Part shown: piece after piece, positions 26,941 through 35,271 of the stretch
Layout of the letters: each line of letters begins with the position of its first letter
Numbering within the stretch: position 1 is the first letter of the stretch
Origin: Firmicutes bacterium HGW-Firmicutes-15
Lineage (GTDB): Bacteria; Bacillota; Syntrophomonadia; Syntrophomonadales; Syntrophomonadaceae
Direction of reading: 5' to 3'
NCBI GenBank assembly: GCA_002840245.1
Contig: PHAA01000022.1
Location: 1 to 60,090 of the forward strand
DNA: 60,090 bases
Translations under genes and position numbers: made by a program
The notes under the pieces: model-generated
Seen by the model: the letters and a program-made list of their open reading frames with translations, nothing else
What the model was told of the DNA's origin: nothing
Database searches by the model: none

Positions 26941-27654
26941 ATGTTTGAGACTCTTAAGAGAGAGATACAAGTAGTCTTTGAACGAGATCCGGCGGCACGC
27001 AGCGTAGCGGAAGTTATCTTCTGCTATCCAGGATTTCATGCCATAATATACCATAAGCTGGCCCATTTCCTATATAAGAAGGAGAGGTTTTTCCTGGCCC
27101 GTTTAGTTTCCCATTTCAGCCGTTTCATGACCGGGATAGAAATTCATCCCGGTGCCACTATTGGCAAAGGTTTTTTTATAGACCATGGCAGCGGAATTGT
27201 AATAGGTGAGACTACCGAGATAGGCGACAATGTTACCCTCTACCAGGGAGTGACCCTGGGGGGATCAGGTAAAGAAAAAGGAAAACGTCACCCCACCATT
27301 GGAAATAATGTTACCATAAGCGCTGGAGCCAAAGTCTTAGGGTCTTTTACCGTAGGTGACCATGCCAAAATAGGAGGGGGCTCGGTGGTTATAAAGACTG
27401 TGCCTCCGGGATGTACGGTAATCGGAGTGCCTGGCCGCATTGTAGCGCGGGACGGTGCTAAGGTAGAACAACAGGATACTGAGGTGGATCTGGATCATAA
27501 TGTATTGCCTGATCCGGTTGCCGACATGTTGTCAGCCATGCAGTTCAAGATCGATGAATTGGAAAAAAAGCTGGAATCATTGCAAAAGGAGGGTTTCGAA
27601 GATGAAAGTATACAACACCCTGAATGGCAGAAAAGAAGAGCTGGTAACTCTTGA
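26941..27654 (+). CDS. cysE: Serine O-acetyltransferase
   Basis: CysE transfers acetyl from acetyl-CoA to serine, the first step to cysteine. After a helical N-terminus ([20 protein letters not shown]), the left-handed beta-helix of hexapeptide repeats runs from [20 protein letters not shown] through [14 protein letters not shown] to [20 protein letters not shown]. His in IDHG is catalytic. At 237 residues it has a somewhat extended C-terminal tail with a coiled-coil stretch ([18 protein letters not shown]) that overlaps the next gene. AAAGGAGG precedes the ATG. It is the first gene behind the cysteine T-box. Confidence 0.94.
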   Translation: MFETLKREIQVVFERDPAARSVAEVIFCYPGFHAIIYHKLAHFLYKKERFFLARLVSHFSRFMTGIEIHPGATIGKGFFIDHGSGIVIGETTEIGDNVTLYQGVTLGGSGKEKGKRHPTIGNNVTISAGAKVLGSFTVGDHAKIGGGSVVIKTVPPGCTVIGVPGRIVARDGAKVEQQDTEVDLDHNVLPDPVADMLSAMQFKIDELEKKLESLQKEGFEDESIQHPEWQKRRAGNS

Positions 27655-29203
27655 GCCCAATAAGGTAAATATGTATGTGTGTGGCCCTACCACCTATAAC
27701 TATATCCATTTAGGCAATGCCCGCCCCTTGGTAGTGTTTGATACGGTTAGGCGCTACTTGGCCTTCCGGGGTTATCAGGTGCACTATGTGCAGAATTTTA
27801 CCGATGTGGATGACAAAATTATTAACCGTGCCCGTGAAGAGGGTGATGATCCGATAAAACTAGCTGAGCGCTATATCAAAGAGTATTTCATAGATGCTGA
27901 TGCCTTGGGAATAGCCCGGGCCGATGTACACCCCCGGGTTAGTCAGCACATTGAGGAAATAATATCAGCCATTGCCAAGCTGGTGGAAAAGGGCTTTGCT
28001 TATGAAGTAGATGGGGACATATATTACCGGGTAAAAGCTTTTACTGGTTATGGTAAACTCTCAGGCCGCTCCTTGGATGATATGCTGGCTGGAGCCAGGG
28101 TGGAAGTGGATGAACGCAAAGAAGAACCCGTGGATTTTGCATTATGGAAAAAGGCCAAAGCAGGAGAGCCATCATGGGAAAGTCCTTGGGGCTTAGGACG
28201 ACCGGGATGGCACATCGAGTGTTCGGTCATGTCCATGAAATACCTGGGAGAGACCATTGATATTCATGGCGGGGGAGCAGACCTGATATTCCCCCATCAT
28301 GAGAATGAAATCGCTCAGGCTGAAGCTTATACCGGTAAACCTTTCGTCAAATACTGGATGCACAACGGCTTTATCACCGTTAACAGTGAAAAAATGTCCA
28401 AGTCTCTGGGGAATTTCTTTATTCTCAGGGATATACTGGCGAAGTATCCTCATGATGTGGTTCGTTTCTATTTAATAGCCACTCATTACCGAAGCCCGCT
28501 GGATTTTGATGATGGCAAGCTGGAAGAAGCTCGGAAGGCTCTGGGCAGGCTTAAGACAACTATGAACCTCGCCGCCGAATTCCTGGCTAATGAAAAAAGT
28601 GACGGCGTAGATTTACACTTACCGGAGATTCAGAGTGATTTTCTAAAGCGGGTGACAGAAATGCAGGGCAAGTTCATCGAGGCTATGGACGATGATTTTA
28701 ATACCGCCAAAGCATCGGGGTACCTTTTTGAAATGTCCCACATCATCAATAGCTTCATTGCTAACGCTGATTCCCAAAACAGTCAGGATCGGGACTCGTT
28801 GCAGCAAGCCTTGCAGGTATTTAACGAATTAGGCACGGTTTTGGGTATATTTATAAGTCAAGAGGAAGATAAAGGACAGGCTGTAGACGCATTACTCGAG
28901 CTATTGCTGGAAATGAGAACCTTGGCCCGACAGGAAAAAGATTATGCCTTGGCTGATTCCTTTCGGGAGGTATTGAACCGGTTGGAGGTAAAAGTGGAAG
29001 ATAATCCTACTGGCAGCCGTTTCCGCTATGAGACAGCACCTGCAGTAGATGAGCTGATGGCTTTTATGATTAAGCTGCGTCAGGATTTTAAGGCGAAAAA
29101 GGAATACGCGCGGGCTGACCTGTTAAGAGACAAGCTTAAAGATATAGGGATTATACTGGAAGATACCAGAGAAGGAGCCAGGTGGAAATTTGCTGACGCA
29201 TGA
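27602..29203 (+). CDS. cysS: Cysteinyl-tRNA synthetase
   Basis: This class I synthetase charges tRNA-Cys. The start at ATG 27602 gives [20 protein letters not shown], the family's normal opening, with AAGGAGGG 8 bases upstream. A longer reading frame to 27500 is only read-through of the cysE region. [20 protein letters not shown] contains the zinc-binding Cys and the HIGH motif, [18 protein letters not shown] adds the second zinc site, and [12 protein letters not shown] is KMSKS. The gene overlaps cysE by 53 bases. At 533 residues it exceeds the usual 465 or so because the C-terminal region carries two similar [10 protein letters not shown] / [10 protein letters not shown] helices. Confidence 0.95.
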   Translation: MKVYNTLNGRKEELVTLEPNKVNMYVCGPTTYNYIHLGNARPLVVFDTVRRYLAFRGYQVHYVQNFTDVDDKIINRAREEGDDPIKLAERYIKEYFIDADALGIARADVHPRVSQHIEEIISAIAKLVEKGFAYEVDGDIYYRVKAFTGYGKLSGRSLDDMLAGARVEVDERKEEPVDFALWKKAKAGEPSWESPWGLGRPGWHIECSVMSMKYLGETIDIHGGGADLIFPHHENEIAQAEAYTGKPFVKYWMHNGFITVNSEKMSKSLGNFFILRDILAKYPHDVVRFYLIATHYRSPLDFDDGKLEEARKALGRLKTTMNLAAEFLANEKSDGVDLHLPEIQSDFLKRVTEMQGKFIEAMDDDFNTAKASGYLFEMSHIINSFIANADSQNSQDRDSLQQALQVFNELGTVLGIFISQEEDKGQAVDALLELLLEMRTLARQEKDYALADSFREVLNRLEVKVEDNPTGSRFRYETAPAVDELMAFMIKLRQDFKAKKEYARADLLRDKLKDIGIILEDTREGARWKFADA

Positions 29204-29585
29204 GCCCTGGGATGAAAACAGTTTGCTCGAGCTCTCGCCACTGGTGCTGGCCTATATTGGCGATGCCGTCTTTGAACTGCTAGTTCGAACTAATACTATA
29301 TCTGCAGGCCATCGCCGCATGAAGGACATTCACTTGGAAACTGTTCAAATGGTTAAGGCCGAGAAACAGGCCCGCATAATCCGGCAGATCATTGATGAGT
29401 TGAGTGAAGAAGAACAGGATATAGTCAGGAGGGGCCGTAACACCCGGAGTAACCCTCCCAAAAACGCAGATATGCAGGAGTATCGGATGAGCACCGGCTT
29501 TGAAGCTTTGTTGGGGTATCTCTATTTGAAGGGGAAGAAACAGCGCCTGCTGTACCTAGTCAACCAGGCGCTAGAGGTTGAATAG
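29190..29585 (+). CDS. mrnC: Mini-ribonuclease 3
   Basis: MrnC is an RNase III catalytic domain without the dsRNA-binding domain; it matures the ends of 23S rRNA. LVLAYIGDAVFELLVR is the catalytic helix with the acidic pair, and STGFEALLGYLYLKGKKQRL holds the second catalytic Glu. RRGRNTRSNPPKNADMQEYR is a MrnC-specific segment. The start is TTG at 29190, overlapping cysS by 14 bases, with AAGGAG 12 bases upstream. The 131 residues match the family. In Bacillus rlmB follows directly; here about 28 kb of other genes intervene. Confidence 0.93.
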   Translation: MLTHEPWDENSLLELSPLVLAYIGDAVFELLVRTNTISAGHRRMKDIHLETVQMVKAEKQARIIRQIIDELSEEEQDIVRRGRNTRSNPPKNADMQEYRMSTGFEALLGYLYLKGKKQRLLYLVNQALEVE

Positions 29586-29664
29586 ACCACCATATTAACG
29601 AGCACTAACGGAGGTCCGAATTCCCCAACGTTGATTAAGACAGAGAGGAGCAAGAGGGACAAAT

Positions 29665-29739
29665 ATGAACTTATATCAAAAAATACTTCTAGTCTTTATT
29701 TTAATAGCAGTAATTAGGATATTTTTAAGATTCCGATGA
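29665..29739 (+). CDS. Possible 24-residue hydrophobic peptide
   Basis: ATG at 29665 with GAGGG 6 bases upstream encodes MNLYQKILLVFILIAVIRIF followed by LRFR, a single membrane-spanning helix with a basic tail. This is the layout of small membrane proteins or type I toxin-like peptides. Nothing else supports it, and chance is possible in AT-rich sequence. Confidence 0.3.
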   Translation: MNLYQKILLVFILIAVIRIFLRFR

Positions 29740-29744
29740 AGGGC

Positions 29745-29776
29745 GTTGTTGTGCCTAACCCTGAGCACAAGGCAAC
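29745..29776. terminator. Hairpin between convergent genes
   Basis: TTGTGC (29749-29754) pairs with GCACAA (29765-29770), and GTTG / CAAC extend the stem past a 2-base bulge. It sits between the mrnC side and the convergent membrane protein gene ending at 29787. There is no strong T-run. Confidence 0.4.
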
Positions 29777-29786
29777 AGGAAATCTG

Positions 29787-30326
29787 TTAATTTTCTGCTT
29801 TGTCACTATTATTATTGAAGAACGGTTTGGTAGCTGCCGAATACAATTTTGGGGTAAAAAGGTTTTTTGCAACCGTGACTAATTCGCCTTCTTGCCACTT
29901 CTGGAAAACATAGAGCAAAGTGAAATGGCCCAAATTTAGTAACAAGACCTGAGTGCTGGTAATACCAACAAGAGCATATATACCTCTGTTAGGGAACATG
30001 TTCCCAAGTAGATAGAAAGCAAATCCGATATCCAGGATTATATTTGTAATTACATAAATCCAAAAACGGCCATTAGTAAACTTGAAAATCCACAAAGTCA
30101 GGACAGGAATTAAACCATAAAAATAAGGAAGCATCTCATAAAGGGGAAAAGCCGTTTCTCGAACAACCCAAAAACCTAAACCAATGCCTGTATCATGGAT
30201 AATTGTCGTAATTACTATGGCAAGTAACGCAACTGGCATGTAGCGTTTTATCTCTTCCCTTTTCATAAAAAACAACGTTAACCAGGGTGCAATAAAGATA
30301 GACCATGAAAATACTTGGTTCGTCAT
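29787..30326 (-). CDS. Small polytopic membrane protein (CBO0543-like)
   Basis: The 179 residues form about five hydrophobic helices (VFSWSIFIAPWLTLFFM, MPVALLAIVITTIIHDTGIG, YVITNIILDIGFAFYLLG and others), ending in a soluble tail. The helix order with IHDTGIGLGFW resembles the CBO0543 family of uncharacterised Clostridia/Bacilli membrane proteins; that is by recollection. CGGAGG lies upstream of the ATG. It stands alone on the minus strand at the start of the accessory block. The 299-base gap up to 30625 is AT-rich promoter space with no gene that I can see. Confidence 0.7.
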   Translation of the reverse strand: MTNQVFSWSIFIAPWLTLFFMKREEIKRYMPVALLAIVITTIIHDTGIGLGFWVVRETAFPLYEMLPYFYGLIPVLTLWIFKFTNGRFWIYVITNIILDIGFAFYLLGNMFPNRGIYALVGITSTQVLLLNLGHFTLLYVFQKWQEGELVTVAKNLFTPKLYSAATKPFFNNNSDKAEN

Positions 30327-30624
30327 AGCAAGCCTCCGTTACATCTGCTTTTGAGATTAGAATGCGCTAACAATTCGTTTTTAATTCACATCAATTCCAG
30401 TAACATGGGGTTGAATAAAATTGCATCTTGAGCACTACGGAAACTGGTTGTCTAATTATTTAAATGTTTTGGAAACTACCTATCTCCCCCCGCCTTCACC
30501 ATACAAATCACAACCACTTTGATAGTTAGTTCAATGGGGTCATCATATATGAATTTCGAAAGGGAATACGATATAATAAGAAATCAAAGGGCAGAATGAG
30601 AGCAGTTTGAGGGGGAATTCATTT

Positions 30625-31053
30625 ATGAATGGCTTTTTTACAAGGTTCAACAGGTTTGCCGTACTAGGGCTATCCCGTAATCCTAAATCTTTCAGTCGCC
30701 AAGCGTGTGCCTTACTGAAATCTGAGGGATATGAAATATATCCGGTTAACCCCAATACGGATGTTATCGATGATCAAACATGTTATAATTCCGTAGAATC
30801 ACTGCCTGAAGTACAGGCCGCTATCTTCTTTACTACACCTAGGGTTACCGAGACACTACTTCCTGTATGCAAAGACAAGGGTATTATTGAAGTCTGGTTT
30901 CAGCAAGGCTCAGCAGATAATGCAGTAATCAAGGCGGCTGATGATCTTGGGATGACCTATAAGAAGTCGTGTGTTTTCCTGCATCAACCCAATGCTGGAT
31001 TTCCTCATAATTTTCACCGGTTAATGGTAAGAATTTTGGGGATTGATAAATAG
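30625..31053 (+). CDS. CoA-binding domain protein
   Basis: This small Rossmann-fold protein of the CoA_binding_2 type is 142 residues from ATG 30625. FAVLGLSRNPKSFSRQACAL is the nucleotide-binding loop, GYEIYPVNPNTDVIDDQTCY the second strand, and VWFQQGSADNAVIKAADDLG the typical helix. Family members bind CoA or a nucleotide; the role is unknown. GAGGGGG sits 9 bases before ATG 30625, so I reject the TTG at 30607. It has its own terminator downstream at 31117. Confidence 0.82.
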   Translation: MNGFFTRFNRFAVLGLSRNPKSFSRQACALLKSEGYEIYPVNPNTDVIDDQTCYNSVESLPEVQAAIFFTTPRVTETLLPVCKDKGIIEVWFQQGSADNAVIKAADDLGMTYKKSCVFLHQPNAGFPHNFHRLMVRILGIDK

Positions 31054-31116
31054 CATCTATTTTTATGCGATTGGTCGGGAGTAGCTTAAGCGAGAAATGA
31101 AAAAGGAGATACATAT

Positions 31117-31136
31117 GACCCGCAAGGGTCTTTTTT
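31117..31136 (+). terminator. Rho-independent terminator (GACCC family, copy 1)
   Basis: GACCC-GCAA-GGGTC followed by TTTTTT. The same hairpin recurs at 34081 and 34995. It probably ends the CoA-binding gene. A 33-codon frame beginning inside it is treated as chance. Confidence 0.8.
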
Positions 31137-31292
31137 CTTGGGGACTTCAATATTGTTCGAGGTGGACAAAGCTGAAAAGAGGGTTAGCCTGGAGAAAATT
31201 ATTAATAAAGGCCTAAAACCATAACGTAATACTGTACAGTTATGCGTAGATAATATATACTTATCAAAATCGAAAAAAGTAAGGTGTATCTT

Positions 31293-31760
31293 GTGAGAGA
31301 GTTAAAGGATTACAAGATTGGAGATCTAGCTAAATTAGCAGGGGTTAGCAAACGAACCATCGATTACTATACTAATTTGGGTCTCCTCAAGCCTATCCGT
31401 TTGGATAACAACTACAGATACTTTTCGGGGGAAAGCCTGGTGAAACTTAATCTGATCCGGGAAATGAAAAACAGCCGGTTTACCCTGGAGGAGATTAAAG
31501 AACATTTAGACTTGATATATGATAACAGCGAAAACGTTAATAAGGTAGAAGGAGAAACCAAAGCTTTCTCCACAGGTTCAATCAAAGATCACTTGAGCCA
31601 TATGCAAAGCCAATTATTATTACTTCAACCTATAGTAAATACCGTCGACCAAAATAGTGTGGAGCATACAACTGTTATAACCAAGCAGTTTCTTTTTGAA
31701 AGCTTGGTTTTCATCCAGGAGCTAATGGTTTTGATTAAAGAATTAGGACATGTATTATAA
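31293..31760 (+). CDS. MerR family transcriptional regulator
   Basis: The N-terminal 70 residues form the MerR winged helix: YKIGDLAKLAGVSKRTIDYY, TNLGLLKPIRLDNNYRYFSG and LNLIREMKNSRFTLEEIKEH. A helical linker follows, then a short C-terminus (LFESLVFIQELMVLIKELGH) without Cys or a TipAS domain, so the inducer is not obvious. GTG 31293 is preferred over GTG 31284 because AAGG lies 8 bases before it. A 10-base palindrome, ACTGTACAGT (31231-31240), upstream could be an operator. It precedes the zinc-ribbon/kinase pair on the same strand and may control it. Confidence 0.85.
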   Translation: MRELKDYKIGDLAKLAGVSKRTIDYYTNLGLLKPIRLDNNYRYFSGESLVKLNLIREMKNSRFTLEEIKEHLDLIYDNSENVNKVEGETKAFSTGSIKDHLSHMQSQLLLLQPIVNTVDQNSVEHTTVITKQFLFESLVFIQELMVLIKELGHVL

Positions 31761-31834
31761 AAACAACACATAAAAAAGTCAGGCTAACTAAAAGTTGGGA
31801 AGTAATGAGTACAAATTTGAGGAGGGAAAACAAG

Positions 31835-32122
31835 ATGAATTGTCCAAATTGTCAGAAGCAAATAGAACCCGGCTTTAAGCTCTGTCCCTATTGCGGAACA
31901 GAGACCAATATAAGCACCGGTTGCCCATCCTGTAAAAAAGAGGTGAAGCCCGACTGGATGCTCTGCCCCTATTGTGGAACAACCCTGTCCCAAAGAGGTT
32001 TTCAGCAACATATCCCAAAACCTTTCTCCCCTCCAGTTTATGAGAAAGGTCATGGACATCACGGAGGAAGTTCAGGGAAGCATCGTAAAAAGGGATTTTT
32101 GGGAGGATTCTTCTCCTCTTGA
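31835..32122 (+). CDS. Double zinc ribbon protein
   Basis: Two zinc ribbons occupy residues 1-50: CPNCQKQIEPGFKLCPYCG and CPSCKKEVKPDWMLCPYCG, each with two CxxC pairs. A low-complexity His/Gly/Ser linker (KGHGHHGGSSGKHRKKG) and the ending GFLGGFFSS follow. ATG 31835 has GAGGAGGG 8 bases upstream, a better start than ATG 31805. The stop TGA at 32120 is followed in the same frame by a complete protein-kinase N-lobe with no usual start codon, so the two could be one product interrupted by TGA or two coupled genes. Such ribbons typically mediate protein or nucleic-acid contacts. Confidence 0.78.
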   Translation: MNCPNCQKQIEPGFKLCPYCGTETNISTGCPSCKKEVKPDWMLCPYCGTTLSQRGFQQHIPKPFSPPVYEKGHGHHGGSSGKHRKKGFLGGFFSS

Positions 32123-32137
32123 GAGGATAATTTATCT

Positions 32138-32941
32138 ATAGGCGAATATGCAGTTGATGCATATTGGGGAAAGGGAAGCTTTGGATCAGTTTTCCGAGCA
32201 TGGCGTAACGGCAAGGTTTTTGCATTAAAGGTTTTTAATAAGCGAGATGAGAATGAAGAGCTGACCTTGGCAAGATTTCAACTAGAAGCCGAGATACTAA
32301 GAAGTATAAAGAGCGTGAGGGTACCGACGTTTATTGAAGCATTTTCCATGGGGGAAAAGCACATTATCGTTCAGGAGTTAATCGAAGGCAGCCCACTAAG
32401 CAACTTTATCGCTAACGCCTACCGCTTTGACGAGAGAAAGGTAAAAATAATTATTGCTCAACTCCTTATCATCCTTCAAGACCTGCATAATCCTGAACAT
32501 ATGGAGAATGCTATAGTCCACCGAGATTTAAGGCTGTCCAACCTGCTGATAAAAAATGGTGATGTTTATCTGATCGATTTCGGATTTGCACGATATCTTA
32601 ATCCTAAATCGGGTATTGTCTTACCAGACCCTGAAGTCAGCTATGATAGGGAGGAAACTAAACAGCCTGTTGAGCCAGCAATCCGGAGAAATCCGGGAGT
32701 ATACACCTACAGGCTGCTGCGTAGAGAAATATCTCCCCGAAGTGATCTATTTGGCGTTGGGGTGGTGGCCATTGATCTTTTTACTAACTGGGTGGAGGAT
32801 GAAGCCTTGTTTACACAACCATGGGAAAAGGTCTTACCAATATCCAGCCAATTCATTGGGTTTCTACAAAGGCTGTTAAGCAGAGATAATCACGGATTCA
32901 GTAGTGTCAGTGAGGCTCTGAATGAACTGAAAAATATCTAG
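32138..32941 (+). CDS. Serine/threonine protein kinase without normal start codon
   Basis: The translated frame gives a full eukaryotic-type kinase. The Gly-rich loop is WGKGSFGSVF, the ATP-binding Lys lies in VFALKVFNKR, the helix-C Glu in FQLEAEILRSI, the catalytic loop is VHRDLRLSNLLI (HRD) and LIDFGFARYL contains DFG. The frame is open back to the TGA that ends the zinc ribbon gene (32120-32122). No ATG, GTG or TTG occurs in it before a TTG at 32267, which would cut off the whole ATP-binding lobe. An ATA at 32138 lies exactly where a kinase would begin (GEYAVDAYW) and has GAGAGG about 11 bases upstream. Options are ATA initiation, TGA read-through from the zinc ribbon gene, or a recent start-codon or nonsense mutation. 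About 267 residues. Confidence 0.65.
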   Translation: MGEYAVDAYWGKGSFGSVFRAWRNGKVFALKVFNKRDENEELTLARFQLEAEILRSIKSVRVPTFIEAFSMGEKHIIVQELIEGSPLSNFIANAYRFDERKVKIIIAQLLIILQDLHNPEHMENAIVHRDLRLSNLLIKNGDVYLIDFGFARYLNPKSGIVLPDPEVSYDREETKQPVEPAIRRNPGVYTYRLLRREISPRSDLFGVGVVAIDLFTNWVEDEALFTQPWEKVLPISSQFIGFLQRLLSRDNHGFSSVSEALNELKNI

Positions 32942-33073
32942 TGACCCTCCCCAAGAGATTCATAAGATGCCGTTTAAATGATAAAATGCAAGTGTGTGTA
33001 TTACACGCTAGAAACAGCAGTTTAAATAGGCAGGGGATTTCTCCAGCCCGGGTTAGGATAGTATATTAAGATT

Positions 33074-33979
33074 GTGGGGAAGGTGTGGCGTCTATTGGAA
33101 ACTATGGATAGGAAGGCGAAGGTGGCCTTATTATCAGTCTGTTCCAACACGGCTTTGATCATTTTGAAGACAATTGCTGGAATAATGAGTGGTTCAGTGA
33201 GCATTCTCTCTGAAGCTATTCATTCTAGTATGGATTTAATTGCTTCTATAGTTGCGTTTTTATCTGTAAGAATGTCATCACAGCCAGCTGATGAAGAACA
33301 CCCTTATGGACACGGAAAAATCGAGAATATTTCTGGTCTGGTTGAGGGATTGTTGATATTTGTAGCGGCATTTTTGATTATAAAAGAAGCTGTGCATAAG
33401 ATTAGCCAGCCTTCGGCTATTGATCAAGCTGCCATAGCCATAGGTGTAATGTTAATATCTGCGTTGGTAAATACTATCGTATCCAGGATTCTATATAAAG
33501 TAGCAAAAGAAGAGGATTCATTAGCCCTTGAAGCGGATGCACTTCACCTCAAAACGGACGTTTACACATCACTGGGTGTAGGAATTGGGATTCTGTTGAT
33601 TAAACTTACAGGAAACAATGTCCTTGACCCTGTAGTGGCCATTCTGGTTGCTTTATTAATTATTAAGGAGTCATGGAATCTATGCAGTAATGCGTTTAAG
33701 CCCCTACTAGATAATAGGCTTTCTGATCAGGAAGAGGAAATGATTCGGGAGGCTATCAGAAAATACAATGGCATAATTATCGATTTCCACGAGCTGCGCA
33801 CGAGGAAATCAGGCAATATGAAATATGTTGATTTTGATTTAATAGTAGATAAGGATATTTCGGTTGAGGAATCTCACGCTCTAAGCACGAAGATAGTGAG
33901 AGATTTGGAAGCAATCTTAAGTAATGTCAACGTGAGCATTTATGTAAAACCAGGTAACATGCCAAACCCGGCAGAATAG
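33074..33979 (+). CDS. Cation diffusion facilitator family transporter
   Basis: This dimeric proton-coupled exporter of Zn2+, Mn2+, Fe2+ or similar has about six helices in residues 10-205. Metal ligands are visible as EAIHSSMDLIAS (H..D in helix 2) and ADALHLKTDVYTS (H..D in helix 5). EEHPYGHGKIENIS is the conserved helix 2-3 loop. The C-terminal cytosolic domain (residues 210-300) carries FHELRTRKSGNMKYVDFDLI and ESHALSTKIVRDLE. Length 301 is typical. The start is unclear: GTG 33074 is reported, and ATG 33104 (MDRKAKVALL) is equally possible. The substrate metal cannot be told; the ferritin-like gene downstream hints at iron or manganese, which is inference. Confidence 0.9.
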   Translation: MGKVWRLLETMDRKAKVALLSVCSNTALIILKTIAGIMSGSVSILSEAIHSSMDLIASIVAFLSVRMSSQPADEEHPYGHGKIENISGLVEGLLIFVAAFLIIKEAVHKISQPSAIDQAAIAIGVMLISALVNTIVSRILYKVAKEEDSLALEADALHLKTDVYTSLGVGIGILLIKLTGNNVLDPVVAILVALLIIKESWNLCSNAFKPLLDNRLSDQEEEMIREAIRKYNGIIIDFHELRTRKSGNMKYVDFDLIVDKDISVEESHALSTKIVRDLEAILSNVNVSIYVKPGNMPNPAE

Positions 33980-34080
33980 CTTATAAAGAACAAAACCGAA
34001 TGATTCAGGTATACAAAGCCCTTTTGAAGACTAAATGACGCATCCAGCTCCCACCAGTTTAATAGCAAGTATTAGCCGAG

Positions 34081-34103
34081 AAAAGACCCGCAAGGGTCTT
34101 TTT
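34081..34103 (+). terminator. Rho-independent terminator (GACCC family, copy 2)
   Basis: AAAAGACCC-GCAA-GGGTCTTTT, with one further T, lies about 100 bases after the cation transporter gene. Its core is identical to the copies at 31117 and 34995. Confidence 0.85.
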
Positions 34104-34249
34104 CTATTTTCATTGCTAGACAAAGTCTTATAATAACGGAGGTTTATCAGGAATTCCTGGTGGCTGTCACGTAATACAAATATGCTACATACAATAACTT
34201 GTAACCAGGAAAATTTGTCAAATAAAGAGATTTAAGGAAAGGGGGTTAT

Positions 34250-34660
34250 ATGATGGCTAGCCAGAAACTACTTGATTTAATTATCGAGGCTATGAAAGAT
34301 GAAAGACATGACAGGAAAAAGTATAAATTAATGATGGAAATGACCAAAAGTGATTTAGTTCGTAACCAAATACGATTTGCCTATATCGACGAGGGTATAC
34401 ACTATAAAATGTTCAGACAAATTTATTTTGAATTAACCGGAAAATGGATTGATGTTGTTAGACCTCCAGTAAAACTTGCCCCAACCCTAATAGGCAATGT
34501 TAAAACCAGTATTGATGGAGAGTTGGCGGCAGTGGAGATGTACAGAGAAATTCGTTCCATGCTTACCTTAAGATCTCAGAGAGATAGGTTGTTTCGAATT
34601 ATTACTGACGAACAGGAGCATGCCACACGATTTGTATATGTATATTCCATATTGAAATAG
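34250..34660 (+). CDS. Ferritin-like (rubrerythrin-type) protein
   Basis: The 136-residue all-helical protein has the di-iron pattern of ferritin-like proteins: Glu in LIIEAMKDERHDRKKY, the ExxH motif in YIDEGIHYKMF, Glu in DGELAAVEMYREI, and the second ExxH-type motif in TDEQEHATRF. It lacks the rubredoxin tail of rubrerythrin. Peroxide or iron handling in the cytosol is the likely role. GGGGG precedes ATG 34250. A decayed relative lies just downstream (34791-34980). Confidence 0.75.
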   Translation: MMASQKLLDLIIEAMKDERHDRKKYKLMMEMTKSDLVRNQIRFAYIDEGIHYKMFRQIYFELTGKWIDVVRPPVKLAPTLIGNVKTSIDGELAAVEMYREIRSMLTLRSQRDRLFRIITDEQEHATRFVYVYSILK

Positions 34661-34790
34661 CATATAAATGGTCGACCTTTATATCCCGATCGATTATTGA
34701 TCAACGGAGGCAAAATAATCATGTGTTCTAGCAAGAAAAATGATTTAAAAACGTTGAGGATTGCTGCGGCTCGGTAAATTAAAGGAGCTT

Positions 34791-34980
34791 ATCATTACTT
34801 TATTTCCAGAAGTTAAACGTGTATTTATTGAAGCAATGGATCATGAAAAAGGTGACCTGACCGACTTTAACCAGATGTTGTTTGCACTATTGGCTGTATA
34901 AGCAAATAACTCAGAAAAACGAGATTCGTAATCAACAGGTTGATTTTAACACGGTACGGTATGCATCCACCAAATATATA
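34791..34980 (+). pseudogene. Decayed ferritin-like gene fragment
   Basis: One frame reads FPEVKRVFIEAMDHEKGDLT and then stops at TAA near 34899. The neighbouring frame continues LYKQITQKNEIRNQQVDF. Together these parallel LIIEAMKDERHDRKKY and MTKSDLVRNQIRF of the intact gene at 34250, so this is a frameshifted, start-less relative. A short frame from ATG 34720 with CGGAGG upstream (18 codons) may be its broken front end. The rest of the 34661-35271 gap holds only the third GACCC terminator. Confidence 0.6.
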
Positions 34981-34994
34981 TCGAGGATTTTTCA

Positions 34995-35020
34995 AAAAAA
35001 GACCCGCAAGGGTCTTTTTT
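34995..35020 (+). terminator. Rho-independent terminator (GACCC family, copy 3)
   Basis: AAAAAAGACCC-GCAA-GGGTCTTTTTT is a perfect 11-bp stem with a T-tail, following the ferritin-like remnant. Confidence 0.9.
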
Positions 35021-35271
35021 ATTAGAGGTTTTAACGAGGGCTGGTAACCGGGGGCAGGTCAGCACTGATTTTTGTAAAGTAAAACTAGCAGTGATCAGGG
35101 TAAGAAGTTGAAAGAGAAATAGACATGTCGATTGCAGTATAATGAAGAAGTTGGGTGCTGGACCAAAAAGGGTTTAAAAGAAAAAGCACATTATTTACCT
35201 TAACGTGTTCTGTCAATAGTGGGTCGAATTATGGGTGGTATTGTAAAAAAAGTTGAAGTAGGTGTTATCAA

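Noticed and set aside
27500-27601. Longer cysS N-terminus
   Set aside because: It is read-through of the cysE frame; ATG 27602 has a strong ribosome site and the family's normal start.
31115-31216. 33-codon ORF with a strong AAGGAG and ATG
   Set aside because: Its first codons are the stem of a terminator that recurs twice more without any such frame, and the peptide resembles nothing I know.
32120-32122. TGA as a selenocysteine codon
   Set aside because: No convincing hairpin of selenocysteine-insertion type follows, and the position is a linker, not a redox site.
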